Shown here piece by piece: positions 52,356 through 60,731 of a stretch of 64,000 nucleotides of DNA (the first letter of the stretch is position 1; every line of letters starts with the position of its first letter). The stretch is from Natrarchaeobius oligotrophus (GTDB taxonomy: Archaea > Halobacteriota > Halobacteria > Halobacteriales > Natrialbaceae). Position numbers and translations under genes: made by a program. The notes beneath the pieces were generated by a model. It was not told the origin of the DNA, made no database searches, and worked only from the letters and a program-made list of their open reading frames with translations. The stretch is from assembly GCF_003841465.1 (NCBI RefSeq), contig NZ_REFZ01000009.1:1-64000 (forward strand), given 5' to 3'.

Positions 52356-54782
52356 TCAGTCGTCCTCGATGAGTTCCGCGAGTTCCTCGAGTACCGCTTC
52401 CGGCTCGGTCCCGGTAACCGCGTATCGGACGAGTTCGCCGATCTCGTTTCGCTGGTAGATCCAGGCTTCCCCGGCCGGCTCGGGAACTCCCCACTCGGCG
52501 CTTGACCGAATCGCATCGACGTACGGTTCGTACGGCGTCGAATCGAAGAGCCCGTCGGCGAGCGGTCCGCGACCGAACGGGATTTCGGACCGACTGTCGA
52601 CGATCGCCTCCGCAAACTCCGACGACCGGAACGCACTCGCCACCTCGAGGCTCTCGGCGAGATGTTCCGTGTTCGGGTTCAACGCGACGTACGATCCGAA
52701 GGCGGTCGTCGCCGGCCTCTCGGGTCCCGTCAGGCCCGGGACGATCCCGATATCGTCCGCTCCGAACTCTTCGATCGCGTTGAACGCGAACGACAGGGGC
52801 ATCTGCGCGGCGACGGCTTCCCGCTCGAAAAACAGCTCCTGGACCTCGGGGAGCCCGAACGAAAAGACGTCTTCGGTGGCACACTGCTGGATGGACAGCG
52901 CCGACCGGTCGTCGCCGGTCACGAAGTCGTGGACGACGTTCGCCGCCTCGACGGCCGCCGACGACGCGACCGTTACGTTCCGTTCGCCGATCGGCCCTAT
53001 CGACGCATCCACGGTATCGTAGTACGCCCCTCCGAATCCCGATAGGACCGTCGTAAACATCCACGAGAGGTAGTTCGTATCGCCTGCCCAGATGAAGCCG
53101 AGCGGATTATTCAGCTCCTCGCGGACGACCGAGACGGCTTCCGACCAGTATTCCATCGTCGGCGGGTCGGTTATCCACCGCTCGAACTCGCTCCCGTCGA
53201 GCCCGATCTCCCGGAGCGGTTCCGTGTGGTACGCGATCACAAGCGGCGAAAACCCGTACGGAATCGCGTGGGGCTCGTCCTCGTTCGGATGGACGCTCAT
53301 CTCCCGGTACGCGGGCGGGAGGTCGGAGAACGCGTCTTCGATCCGGCCGGACGTGACGTACTCGCCGAGGGGCTCGGTCGCTTCGGCCGCCGTGAGCGTT
53401 CCCAGTTCGGCTTCGTTCACGGTCACGAGATCCGGCTGCGGATCTCCGGACTCGGCCCGAGCGCGGAGCTCTTCGACGCGCTCTGGCGAACCGACCGCTC
53501 CCGTGCGGAGTCGGATATCGACCTCCGGCGGAACGCCCGCGTCGTCGGCCACGTCCTCGAGCGCCTCGAGCCACGACCGGTGACCGACGTCGACGTGGAC
53601 GGTTCCGCCGCTGACTGCGTCCGGACCGGACTCCGCATCGTCCACCGGGAGGGATCCTCCGGTCGAGTCGTCCCCGGCGAGGAGCGGATAGCCGAGGTAC
53701 GCCGCGCCGACGCCGCTCGCCACGACGGCGCCGTACTTGAGGACGGCTCGCCGCGAACCGGATCCGCTCGCGTCGGCCTCTCTCGTCGATTCGCCGACGT
53801 CGGCCGCGGTCGTCTCCGACGTCCGGTCTGCTTTCGGTCCGCCGTCGTCCGTGCCGGACGGTTCGTCCGAATCGTCTCGCTCGTCGGCCGCATCGACGTT
53901 CTCACGGTCGGGAGCCGGTGTCCCGACCGCCGCGATCGGATCGGTGTTTCGCTTCCCGGTCGCCGGAACGTCCTCGAGCAGGTCGAGTCGGAACTTGTGG
54001 GTCGTCGGATACCTGTCCGCCGGATCGACGGCCGTCGCTCGAGCGATCGTCGATCGAACACCCTCCGGCAGCGTCGCCTCGTCGATTCCGTCCCGGATCG
54101 CGTTCGCGAGCGCGTCGGGATCGTCGTCGTCGTCGATCCCCTTGGGAAACGGCGTCGATCCGGAGAGCAGGTGCGCGGCGAGGACGCCGACTCGATACAC
54201 GTCCGTGCGCTTGCTCGCGTGCTCGCCGACTTCGAGCTGTTCGGGTGCGGTGTACGGCGTCACCGGCGGATCGCTCGCGAGCCTGCTGAGTCCCCAGTCG
54301 TCGACGACGGCCACGGGGCCGTCTGATCCGTCTCGAACCGAGAGGCAGTCCGGGTGGATCGCGAGGTGGTGAGAGGTCGATCCGTACCGGCTGTAGGTCC
54401 GAACGATCTCGCAGACGTCGCCGACGAGTTCGGCGTTCGTGCGGTCGTCGCAGTCGGCGACGGCGTCGACCATCTTCCCCGCTGCGTACCGTTCGATTTC
54501 GGCCGGCTCGTACTCGACGGCGACCCACGGTCTGGGGTCGCTCCCCCAGTCGACGACGTTCCTCGCCGATTCGCGATCGGCGATCCCCACCCACTGTCTC
54601 AACAGATCGTCGAACCGACCGAGACTCGAGTCGGGGATCTCCCGCTGTAACGTCCTGATCGCGACTGGCTTTCCGGCCCGCGTCCGTCCGGTGTACGTTC
54701 GCCAGTGCGTTCCCGATCCGGCTCGCTCTCGGACGACGCACGTCACGTCGTGGCCGGTGAGCTCCTCGTCTCGCAATCCCAT
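52356..54782 (-). CDS. kinase-like domain fused through a membrane helix to a solute-binding domain
   Basis: 808 residues. Residues 10-275 follow a Ser/Thr kinase fold: Gly-rich AGSGTHWRTY, VAIR where VAIK is expected (Lys to Arg, R43), HPDCLSV for HRD, DDWG for DFG (D162), APE at 179-181 and DVYRVGVLAAHLLSGSTPF. The altered Lys and HRD suggest a pseudokinase or a weak kinase. After an acidic linker with RR, one helix (about 346-368) crosses the membrane. Residues 380-808 form an extracellular family-1-type solute-binding protein (IPYGFSPLVIAYHTEPLREI). A one-protein receptor: outside ligand, inside kinase-like module. It converges on the propeller gene with a 201-bp gap. Confidence 0.8.
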   Translation of the reverse strand: MGLRDEELTGHDVTCVVRERAGSGTHWRTYTGRTRAGKPVAIRTLQREIPDSSLGRFDDLLRQWVGIADRESARNVVDWGSDPRPWVAVEYEPAEIERYAAGKMVDAVADCDDRTNAELVGDVCEIVRTYSRYGSTSHHLAIHPDCLSVRDGSDGPVAVVDDWGLSRLASDPPVTPYTAPEQLEVGEHASKRTDVYRVGVLAAHLLSGSTPFPKGIDDDDDPDALANAIRDGIDEATLPEGVRSTIARATAVDPADRYPTTHKFRLDLLEDVPATGKRNTDPIAAVGTPAPDRENVDAADERDDSDEPSGTDDGGPKADRTSETTAADVGESTREADASGSGSRRAVLKYGAVVASGVGAAYLGYPLLAGDDSTGGSLPVDDAESGPDAVSGGTVHVDVGHRSWLEALEDVADDAGVPPEVDIRLRTGAVGSPERVEELRARAESGDPQPDLVTVNEAELGTLTAAEATEPLGEYVTSGRIEDAFSDLPPAYREMSVHPNEDEPHAIPYGFSPLVIAYHTEPLREIGLDGSEFERWITDPPTMEYWSEAVSVVREELNNPLGFIWAGDTNYLSWMFTTVLSGFGGAYYDTVDASIGPIGERNVTVASSAAVEAANVVHDFVTGDDRSALSIQQCATEDVFSFGLPEVQELFFEREAVAAQMPLSFAFNAIEEFGADDIGIVPGLTGPERPATTAFGSYVALNPNTEHLAESLEVASAFRSSEFAEAIVDSRSEIPFGRGPLADGLFDSTPYEPYVDAIRSSAEWGVPEPAGEAWIYQRNEIGELVRYAVTGTEPEAVLEELAELIEDD

Positions 54783-54948
54783 ATCCGGCTATTCGAACGG
54801 AGCACAATAGTTCGGTCGTATTCGGTCTTCGACCGACGCGTCGGCGTTCGGCGCTCGAAACCGAGCGGCGAACGGCACTCACTTCGCACCCCCTCTCAGT
54901 CGGCGACTCGAGCGGGCGAGCTTCGCCTCCAGGCGGAACGGGCCGAGC

Positions 54949-54971
54949 GCCTCGGGGCTTGACCTCGAGGC
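54949..54971. repeat. outer left hairpin, near-copy of the right-end hairpin
   Basis: GCCTCGGGG and CCTCGAGGC around CTTGA form an imperfect stem. This stretch with the next 9 bases matches 56348-56379 except at three positions, as if a second right end lay on the left side of the element. Confidence 0.65.
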
Positions 54972-55110
54972 GGTTCACCGAAGAATCGAGGCGGATGCCA
55001 CGGGGCTTGACCCCGTGGAGGAAGCCGACACTCGATGACGCAAACCACGCTACAGTGATAGGCCGACTCCCGAATGTATAAGTAACACCAGCCGTATATG
55101 TGAAAACAGA

Positions 55111-56328
55111 GTGGAATACCGTCGTACCGCCGTTATCAAACTCGACACTTCTGAAGGAGCAGACGACTCCCTCCGAGAGACTGTCGAGCAGTTCAAACAC
55201 TGTGCCAACACCGCGAGCGAGTGGTGCTGGCACGGCGACGACGGATACCATGTCACTTCCAAAGCGAAAGCCGAACGCGCTCTCTACGACCGACTCCGCG
55301 ACGAAACCGACCTCACCGCAAATCTCGTCCAGAAAGGGATTCGGCGGGCGGTCGAAGCCGTTAAAAGCGGAGTCGAACGTCTCAAACGTGGCGAGAATAC
55401 GTCTCAACCGCACTTTTCTGCCGATAGCGCGGTCTACGACAAGCGGAGTGCGACGTTCCACCGCGACCACGTTTCTCTATCAACCATAGACGGGCGCGTT
55501 GAGTGCAATTACATCCTTCCCGACGACTCGGAGACACCGCCGACGAAGTACGTCTCCGGCGAGGACTTCGAGTTTCGGATGGCCCACCTCCAGTACCGCG
55601 ACGGCAACTGGTATCTCCACGCTTCGATGCGGAAAGTCAAAGTAGACGAGGAATCGCCTGAATCCGAGTCCAAGCACAGAACAGTCCTTGGTGTGGATTT
55701 GGGCGTGAACAACCTCGCCGTTGCTTCGACTGGGCGATTCTGGTCAGCAGACGAGTTCAATCACTGGCATCGAGAGTACGAAAAGCGCCGTGGGTCGCTT
55801 CAGCAGTGTGGTTCTCGACACGCCCACGAAAACATCGAGAGCGTTGGGCGGAAAGAGTATGGTCGGTTCGAGATATACCTGCACACGGTGGCGAACGAAC
55901 TTATTGAGGAGGCCCTCGAGACCGACTGTTCGCATATCGTGTTCGAGGACTTGACCCACATTCGGGAGAACATTCCCGAAGCGACGTGGCAACACGTCTG
56001 GGCGTTCCGACGCCTCTACGAGTACGTCGAATACAAGGCCGAAGAACACGGCGTCGAAGCCGTGCAGGTTGACCCGCGAAACACGTCGAAGCGTTGCTCA
56101 ACGTGTGGGTTTACCCACGATGACAATCGCCATCAAGAATCGTTCGAGTGCCAAAAGTGCGGGTACGAGAACCACGCCGACTACAACGCAGCGAAGAACA
56201 TCGGTTTGCAGTATCTTCGTCGTCGGCAAAATGCAGGCGACGGAGGCGCACCCGTAGATGTGCGCTTGAATCGCGGGACGCTGAACGTGAGCGGGGAGTA
56301 CATACCCCCTGCCTCTGTTGAGGCATAG
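55111..56328 (+). CDS. tnpB: TnpB, RNA-guided endonuclease of the IS605 family
   Basis: 405 residues from GTG 55111. RuvC catalytic residues are present: D196 (GVDLGVNNLAV), E279 (VFEDLTHI) and D357 (NHADYNAAKNIG). A zinc ribbon has Cys329, Cys332, Cys347 and Cys350. The N-terminal wedge/REC-like part and length are normal, so the nuclease looks intact. TnpB cuts DNA guided by an RNA from its own 3' end and promotes retention of the element. The coding sequence is somewhat less GC-rich than neighbours, consistent with a mobile origin. Confidence 0.93.
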   Translation: MEYRRTAVIKLDTSEGADDSLRETVEQFKHCANTASEWCWHGDDGYHVTSKAKAERALYDRLRDETDLTANLVQKGIRRAVEAVKSGVERLKRGENTSQPHFSADSAVYDKRSATFHRDHVSLSTIDGRVECNYILPDDSETPPTKYVSGEDFEFRMAHLQYRDGNWYLHASMRKVKVDEESPESESKHRTVLGVDLGVNNLAVASTGRFWSADEFNHWHREYEKRRGSLQQCGSRHAHENIESVGRKEYGRFEIYLHTVANELIEEALETDCSHIVFEDLTHIRENIPEATWQHVWAFRRLYEYVEYKAEEHGVEAVQVDPRNTSKRCSTCGFTHDDNRHQESFECQKCGYENHADYNAAKNIGLQYLRRRQNAGDGGAPVDVRLNRGTLNVSGEYIPPASVEA

Positions 56329-56370
56329 AACGGGAGTCCACGCGAAAGCCTCGGGGCTTGACCCCGAGGC
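56230..56370 (+). ncRNA. putative omega RNA (TnpB guide scaffold)
   Basis: In IS605 elements the guide RNA arises from the 3' end of tnpB through the right end, with the guide just outside the element. Here the tnpB 3' end is followed by the stable hairpin at 56348-56370, and the guide would be the bases from about 56371 onwards, which lie in the metallo-hydrolase gene. Boundaries are inferred from that model and not seen directly. Confidence 0.4.
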
Positions 56371-56373
56371 GAT

Positions 56374-57018
56374 TTACCGGTACGTCGCCCACTCGGGCTT
56401 TCCGGGAAAGTTGACGAACTCGTCGAGCCGATCGTATCCCCCCTCCAGGACGGCCGAGCCGTGAAAGACGAGCACGGCGTCGAACTCGTACTCGAGCAGC
56501 CGTTCCATGCTGCGTTCCGCTTCGTTCACGTCGTCTGAGTACAGCGCGGGCGGTGCGACGAGATAGCCCTCGGGCAGCCCGCGAAAGTCCGCCCCGAACA
56601 CCGCGTCGCCCGGGACGAGCAGCGCTGCATCCTCGTCGACGAGCGCGTAATTGTCCGGCTGGTGGCCGGGGGTGTGGACCGCTTCGAACGGCCCGATCTC
56701 GTCGCCGTGACCGTACCGTTTGTCGGGCTCGACGGACGAGTCGAGGTCCGTCTCTTCCGGCACCCACGTCTCGAGGTCGTACTCCTCGACAACGGCGTCG
56801 TACCCGCCGACGTGATCGCTGTCGCCGTGGGTGACGATCAGCCGTTCGGGCTCCGTTCCGATCGCCTCGATCCCGTCGAACAGCGCGTCCGTCGTCTCCG
56901 CGAACCCGGTATCGACGAGCGTCGGGACGGTTCTGTTCAGGAGGTAGACGCGCATTCTCCGGCCGTCGCTCTCCGAGACCGTCACGTCGTATACGTCGGG
57001 CAAAACCTCGTCGATCAT
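56374..57018 (-). CDS. metallo-beta-lactamase-fold hydrolase with HxDxDH site
   Basis: 214 residues. The metal motif reads THGDSDHVGG (H64, D66, D68, H69): the second His of the usual HxHxDH is Asp. Later ligands are present (TPGHQPDN; PGDAVFG; VFHGSAVL). Hydrolase of unknown substrate, cytoplasmic. Its stop codon abuts the right end of the TnpB element, so the last residues could have been altered by the insertion. Confidence 0.85.
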   Translation of the reverse strand: MIDEVLPDVYDVTVSESDGRRMRVYLLNRTVPTLVDTGFAETTDALFDGIEAIGTEPERLIVTHGDSDHVGGYDAVVEEYDLETWVPEETDLDSSVEPDKRYGHGDEIGPFEAVHTPGHQPDNYALVDEDAALLVPGDAVFGADFRGLPEGYLVAPPALYSDDVNEAERSMERLLEYEFDAVLVFHGSAVLEGGYDRLDEFVNFPGKPEWATYR

Positions 57019-57164
57019 ACACGGTATCCGTTCCGTCGACCCCTAAGTGCTTTTCGCCGACGTTTCTCTCGGTTTCTCGCCCAGCCGGCGGTCGACCCCG
57101 TTCGAGTCGCGAGTTCGAAACGTTGCACGCCCGACCGAATGCGTCTCGATGTCTTCGCCCTTTG

Positions 57165-57216
57165 GTGTTCATCAGTTGTGTTCATCGTATACATTCATTC
57201 GTTGTGTTCATTACTG
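57165..57216. repeat. four 13-bp direct repeats in a divergent promoter region
   Basis: Units start at 57165, 57178, 57191 and 57204: GTGTTCATCAGTT, GTGTTCATCGTAT, ACATTCATTCGTT, GTGTTCATTACTG. The core (G/A)(T/C)(G/A)TTCAT is exactly phased at 13 bp. It lies between the metallo-hydrolase gene (start 57018) and the enoyl-CoA hydratase gene (start 57411), in locally AT-rich DNA. It could be a protein-binding array or simple slippage. Confidence 0.7.
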
Positions 57217-57380
57217 TGGACGACTCGAGACCTCGGCGAGAAGGCCCGATCCGTTCGCCCACCGCGAGTCGCGCCGTTCGGTCAGCCGCTCGATCGCGCC
57301 CGAAAATCGGCCGTGGTGCACGGATCGACCGGTGGGCCAGACCGTCCGAGCCCCGACCGAACGGCGTCCCACTGCGCGCG

Positions 57381-57390
57381 TTTTATATTC
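57381..57390 (+). promoter_or_regulatory. TATA box of the enoyl-CoA hydratase gene
   Basis: TTTTATATTC lies 21-30 bp before the ATG at 57411, giving a leaderless or near-leaderless mRNA and supporting that start over in-frame upstream codons. Confidence 0.65.
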
Positions 57391-57410
57391 CGTCACTCGT
57401 TCGCAATGGT

Positions 57411-58181
57411 ATGTCCGCAGAGAGCGATCCGGTTCGACTCGAGATCGACGGAACGATCGCGGTCGTCACGCTCCACCGACCCGAACGGAAGAACGCGCTG
57501 TCGAAGGCGCTCGTCGACGACCTCCTCGAGGTCGTCCACCGCGTCGAGGAGACGTCCGCTCGAGTCGTGATCCTCCGGGGTGCCGAGGGGACGTTCAGCG
57601 CCGGCGGCGACCTCGAACAGCCGCCGGACGAGTTCGTCGACGAAGTCTCGGCCTCGATCGACGCGATCGAGGCGATCCGCTCGTCCTCGCGGCCGTACGT
57701 CGCCGCTATCGAGGGCGCTGCCGTCGGCGGTGGGCTCGAACTCGCGCTCGGCTGTGACCTCCGGATCGCCGGTTCGGACGCTCGCCTCGGGCTCCCAGAG
57801 ACGAGCGTCGGCATCTTTCCCTGCGCCGGCGGAACCAGGTTGCTCCCCCGGTTGATCGGCTCGACGCGAGCGAACGAGTTACTCCTCACCGGGCGGCTGA
57901 TTTCGGGAGACCGGGCGGATGACTGGGGGCTCGTGAACCGGGCCGTCGACGACGCCGACGTGATGGACACCGCCCGGGAGTTCGCCGAGACGATCGCATC
58001 GAACTCGCCACGCGGGATCGAGGCGACGCTTCGATCGACGAACGACGCGTTCGAGCGATCCGTGATCGACGGAACCAGGTGGGACGAGGAACTCGCCCGG
58101 ACCGTCGCACACCACCCGGACTTCGAGGAAGGAAAGACGGCGTTTCTCGACGGACGCTCGCCGACGTTCGAGGATCCGTAG
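57411..58181 (+). CDS. enoyl-CoA hydratase/isomerase (crotonase) family protein
   Basis: 256 residues, normal length. Crotonase marks: TLHRPERKNALSKALVDDL, the oxyanion segment GTFSAGGDLEQ and AIEGAAVGGGLELALGCDLR. The catalytic Glu region is LPETSVGIFPCAGGT, which keeps one of the two hydratase Glu equivalents (E in PETS). Hydration or isomerisation of an enoyl-CoA. It is convergent with the MaoC/PaaK-like operon (stop to stop gap 36 bp), which suggests a shared acyl-CoA pathway. Confidence 0.9.
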   Translation: MSAESDPVRLEIDGTIAVVTLHRPERKNALSKALVDDLLEVVHRVEETSARVVILRGAEGTFSAGGDLEQPPDEFVDEVSASIDAIEAIRSSSRPYVAAIEGAAVGGGLELALGCDLRIAGSDARLGLPETSVGIFPCAGGTRLLPRLIGSTRANELLLTGRLISGDRADDWGLVNRAVDDADVMDTAREFAETIASNSPRGIEATLRSTNDAFERSVIDGTRWDEELARTVAHHPDFEEGKTAFLDGRSPTFEDP

Positions 58182-58217
58182 CCGCGTAGCCGCGTTTCAG
58201 CCGCGACGAGAATCGGA

Positions 58218-58697
58218 TCAGCCTTCTCGAGCCGATTCTTCCCCCTCCGCGCTCGGCCGGACCGTCGCGCTCCCGGCCGCGACCGCCGTTTCGTCGTTCG
58301 TTTCGGCGGTCAACTCGAGTTCGACGACGCACGCCCCGTCTTCCTCCCGGACGTCGGAGACGACGCCGAACGCCCGAACGGTGTCGCCCGGACGGACGGT
58401 GTCGAGGAAGCGAACGTCGAACGCGCGAACCGCGCCGACGCCGAACCACTCCGTGGCGGCTCGCGAGAGGATGCCGGCGGTGAACATCCCCTGGGCGAAG
58501 ACGCCGTCGTGGCCGGCCGCCCGCGCGTACTCGTCGTCGTAGTGTAGCGGGTTGAAATCGCCGCTCGCGCCCGCATACCGCACGAAGTCCCGCCGATCGA
58601 CGGATTCCGCGACGATCGTCGGTCCCCGCGTTCCGATCGATACCGTTTCCGACGCAGCCCCCGCCGTTCGATCCGAGTCGGGTGACTCGTCGCTCAC
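58218..58697 (-). CDS. MaoC-like (R)-specific enoyl-CoA hydratase
   Basis: 159 residues from GTG 58697, which overlaps the upstream stop by 4 bp (GTGA). Hot-dog fold with the hydratase-2 motif ASGDFNPLHYDDEYA (catalytic Asp and His) and GVFAQGMFTAGIL. With the next gene it would form the two-subunit MaoC-type hydratase seen in other archaea; the open frame extends far upstream but that part is the reverse of other genes. Confidence 0.85.
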   Translation of the reverse strand: MSDESPDSDRTAGAASETVSIGTRGPTIVAESVDRRDFVRYAGASGDFNPLHYDDEYARAAGHDGVFAQGMFTAGILSRAATEWFGVGAVRAFDVRFLDTVRPGDTVRAFGVVSDVREEDGACVVELELTAETNDETAVAAGSATVRPSAEGEESAREG

Positions 58698-59200
58698 GAG
58701 TCGCCCTCCGTCGTATCGCGTTCCGGAAGCTCGATGACGGTCATCTCCTCGGTCGCGACCGGCTCCCCGGACTCGGTCGCGTACTCGAGTTCCTGGACGG
58801 CTAACGTCATCGTCCCGTCGGTCCCCTCCCGCTCGTAGACGTCGACGAGCGTCGCGGTGCCGGTGAGCGTCTCCCCGACGTAGATCGATCGCTCGAACTC
58901 GAACGCGTGTTCGCCGTGTACCTCCCGCGCCGCGTCGAACCCCAGATCGAAGACCGGATCGCGGTCCGCTCCCTCGCGTCGGTACCGCGGAAACACGGAC
59001 GTTCGCAGGAACGTGGTCGGGGCCGGGATCCCCTCGAGGCCGGCCGCGTTCGCGGCGTCTTCGTCGTAGTAGACGGGAGATTCGCAGCCGATCGCGCGCG
59101 CGAACTCGGCGACCTTTCCGGCTTCGACGCGGAACCCGTCGACGACCGTTCTCGACGTTCCGACCATCGCCTCCAGTTCGGCGAGTGAACGCTCGGGCAT
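58694..59200 (-). CDS. MaoC N-terminal-type dehydratase subunit
   Basis: 168 residues. Hot-dog fold of the FAS1/MaoC N-terminal group: FARAIGCESPVYYDEDAA, then GIPAPTTFLRT and HAFEFERSIYVGETL. The Asp-His pair of the active subunit is missing, so it is probably the structural partner of the gene at 58218. It starts 6 bp downstream of the PaaK-like gene. Confidence 0.83.
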   Translation of the reverse strand: MPERSLAELEAMVGTSRTVVDGFRVEAGKVAEFARAIGCESPVYYDEDAANAAGLEGIPAPTTFLRTSVFPRYRREGADRDPVFDLGFDAAREVHGEHAFEFERSIYVGETLTGTATLVDVYEREGTDGTMTLAVQELEYATESGEPVATEEMTVIELPERDTTEGDS

Positions 59201-59206
59201 CGTCCG

Positions 59207-60547
59207 CTATCGAGGCCCCCCCTCGACGTCGACGAGGTCGGTCTTGTACTCGGACTGCTCGATTTCCTCGGCCGGAACGAGCGTCGGCTCCACGCGAACG
59301 CCGAGGCGGTTTCTGACCGCCGACGTGACGTCGTCGACGATCGCGTCGTCCGTTCGGCCCGCGGTTCCGTCCCGACCGACGCGGATCGGAATCGGCTCCG
59401 TGAACGCGACCTTCTCCTCGTGGGGGAGGACGACTTTCATCCGCGGCGTGACGCCGTCGACGTCGGCGACCACCTCCCGGATCGCCTCCGGGTAGACGTT
59501 TTTCGCCTTGTAGATGAGCATGTCGTCCGAGCGGCCGACGACGCGGAGCCGCGGGGTCCGTAACCCGCAATCGCAGTCCATTCCGAGCACCCGCACGTAG
59601 TCGCCGGAGCGAAACCGCAACAGCGGCGTGGCCTCCCGGCGAAGGGGCGTGTAGACGAGTTCGCCCTCCGCGCCGGCTTCGAAGGGCCGCCGGTCTCCGG
59701 TCTCCGGATCGATCAACTCGGGGTGGACGTGGCCGTCCGCGATGAAGTGTGCGCCGCCCTCTTCGGGACACTCCGCCGCGACCGCCCCGGACACGTCGCC
59801 GATCCCCATCACGTCGCGGATTCCGTCGACGCCCCACCCCTGTCTGACCCGCTCGCGAATCTCGGGATTGCCGAAACCGGGTTCGCCGCCCCCGACGAGG
59901 ATCCGAATCCCGAGTTCCTCGAGGCCGTGGCCCAGGATCTCGGGTGCGCGGTCGACCAGGTACTCGAGGTGCGAGGGCGTCGAGTGGAGGACGTCCGGCG
60001 AGAGGTCCGCAAGCACGGTGAGCAGCTGTTCGCTGCTCCCGCCGCCCGCCGGAACGACGTTCGCGCCGACCCTGGCGAAGCCGTTGATGTACGGGAGGCC
60101 GCCGGGAACGATCGGCCGGCCGATGGCGTGGACCACCGTATCGTCGGCCCGAACGCCCATGGTCCGTGCAGCTTTCGCCACCAGCGTTTCCCAGTCGGCC
60201 CGGTCCTGCGTGGTCAGTCCGAAGTACGTCGGCGTTCCGGTCGTGCCGGACGACGAAAGCGTGAGTGCGAGTTCGTCCGTCGGTGCCGCTTGGTGGGCTC
60301 CGAGCGGTTGCGACGGGTCCGTCTCGCGTTGACACCGCCGCTCGTCGTCTTTCGTCGTGAACGGGACGCGAGCCAGGTCCTCGAGCGTTCGGATCGCTCC
60401 CGGATCGATCTCCCACTCGTCGAACTTTCGGCGGTAGTACTCCGAGTTCTCGGCGAGGTACGCGATCTGTTCTCCTAGCGTTCGTTCGTGGCTCTCGAGA
60501 ATCGACGTCCACGATGGGGGCTCGGCTCCCTCCTCTGTGTGAGACAT
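59207..60547 (-). CDS. phenylacetate-CoA ligase-like (PaaK family) acyl-CoA synthetase
   Basis: 446 residues. The adenylation P-loop is LSSSGTTGTPT; later motifs are PSHLEYLVD, GEPGFGNPEIRERV, GELVYTPLRREATPLLRFRSGDYV and GRSDDMLIYKAKNVYP. These match PaaK-like ligases that activate aryl or other carboxylic acids with ATP and CoA. First gene of an operon with the two MaoC-like subunits, so the product is probably an enoyl- or hydroxyacyl-CoA route; the acid is unknown. Confidence 0.88.
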   Translation of the reverse strand: MSHTEEGAEPPSWTSILESHERTLGEQIAYLAENSEYYRRKFDEWEIDPGAIRTLEDLARVPFTTKDDERRCQRETDPSQPLGAHQAAPTDELALTLSSSGTTGTPTYFGLTTQDRADWETLVAKAARTMGVRADDTVVHAIGRPIVPGGLPYINGFARVGANVVPAGGGSSEQLLTVLADLSPDVLHSTPSHLEYLVDRAPEILGHGLEELGIRILVGGGEPGFGNPEIRERVRQGWGVDGIRDVMGIGDVSGAVAAECPEEGGAHFIADGHVHPELIDPETGDRRPFEAGAEGELVYTPLRREATPLLRFRSGDYVRVLGMDCDCGLRTPRLRVVGRSDDMLIYKAKNVYPEAIREVVADVDGVTPRMKVVLPHEEKVAFTEPIPIRVGRDGTAGRTDDAIVDDVTSAVRNRLGVRVEPTLVPAEEIEQSEYKTDLVDVEGGPR

Positions 60548-60731
60548 TATCGGTGTATTCGCACGTGGGTTAACCGTCCTTATAAAGTGACGCTGCCCGA
60601 GCGCCGACCGTTTAAATAGCGAGGGGAAACGAACGGCGCTCGGTGAAACGACGTTCGATCCGAGCCGCTAACCGAGAACGCCCCCGCGGATACGACGACC
60701 ATCGAGCCGGCCGGTGGCCAGCGCGATTCGC

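Larger units (their letters stand above)
54949..56373 (+). mobile_element. IS200/IS605-type (IS1341) element carrying only tnpB
   Basis: A lone tnpB flanked by related hairpins: 54949-54971 (CTCGGGGCTTGACCTCGAG), 54998-55018 (CCACGGGGCTTGACCCCGTG) and 56348-56370 (CCTCGGGGCTTGACCCCGAG). The first and third are nearly identical outside as well (followed by GGCGGTTCACC and GGCGATTTACC). The exact ends are uncertain: the left end is either hairpin 1 or hairpin 2. No Y1 transposase (TnpA) is present, so movement would need one supplied elsewhere. The right end touches the stop codon of the neighbouring metallo-hydrolase gene. Confidence 0.75.

Noticed and set aside
58698-60512. Upstream part of the 764-codon minus-strand frame ending at 58218
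   Set aside because: It overlaps the MaoC N-terminal and PaaK-like genes in another frame and is Arg-rich; only the last 160 codons are real.
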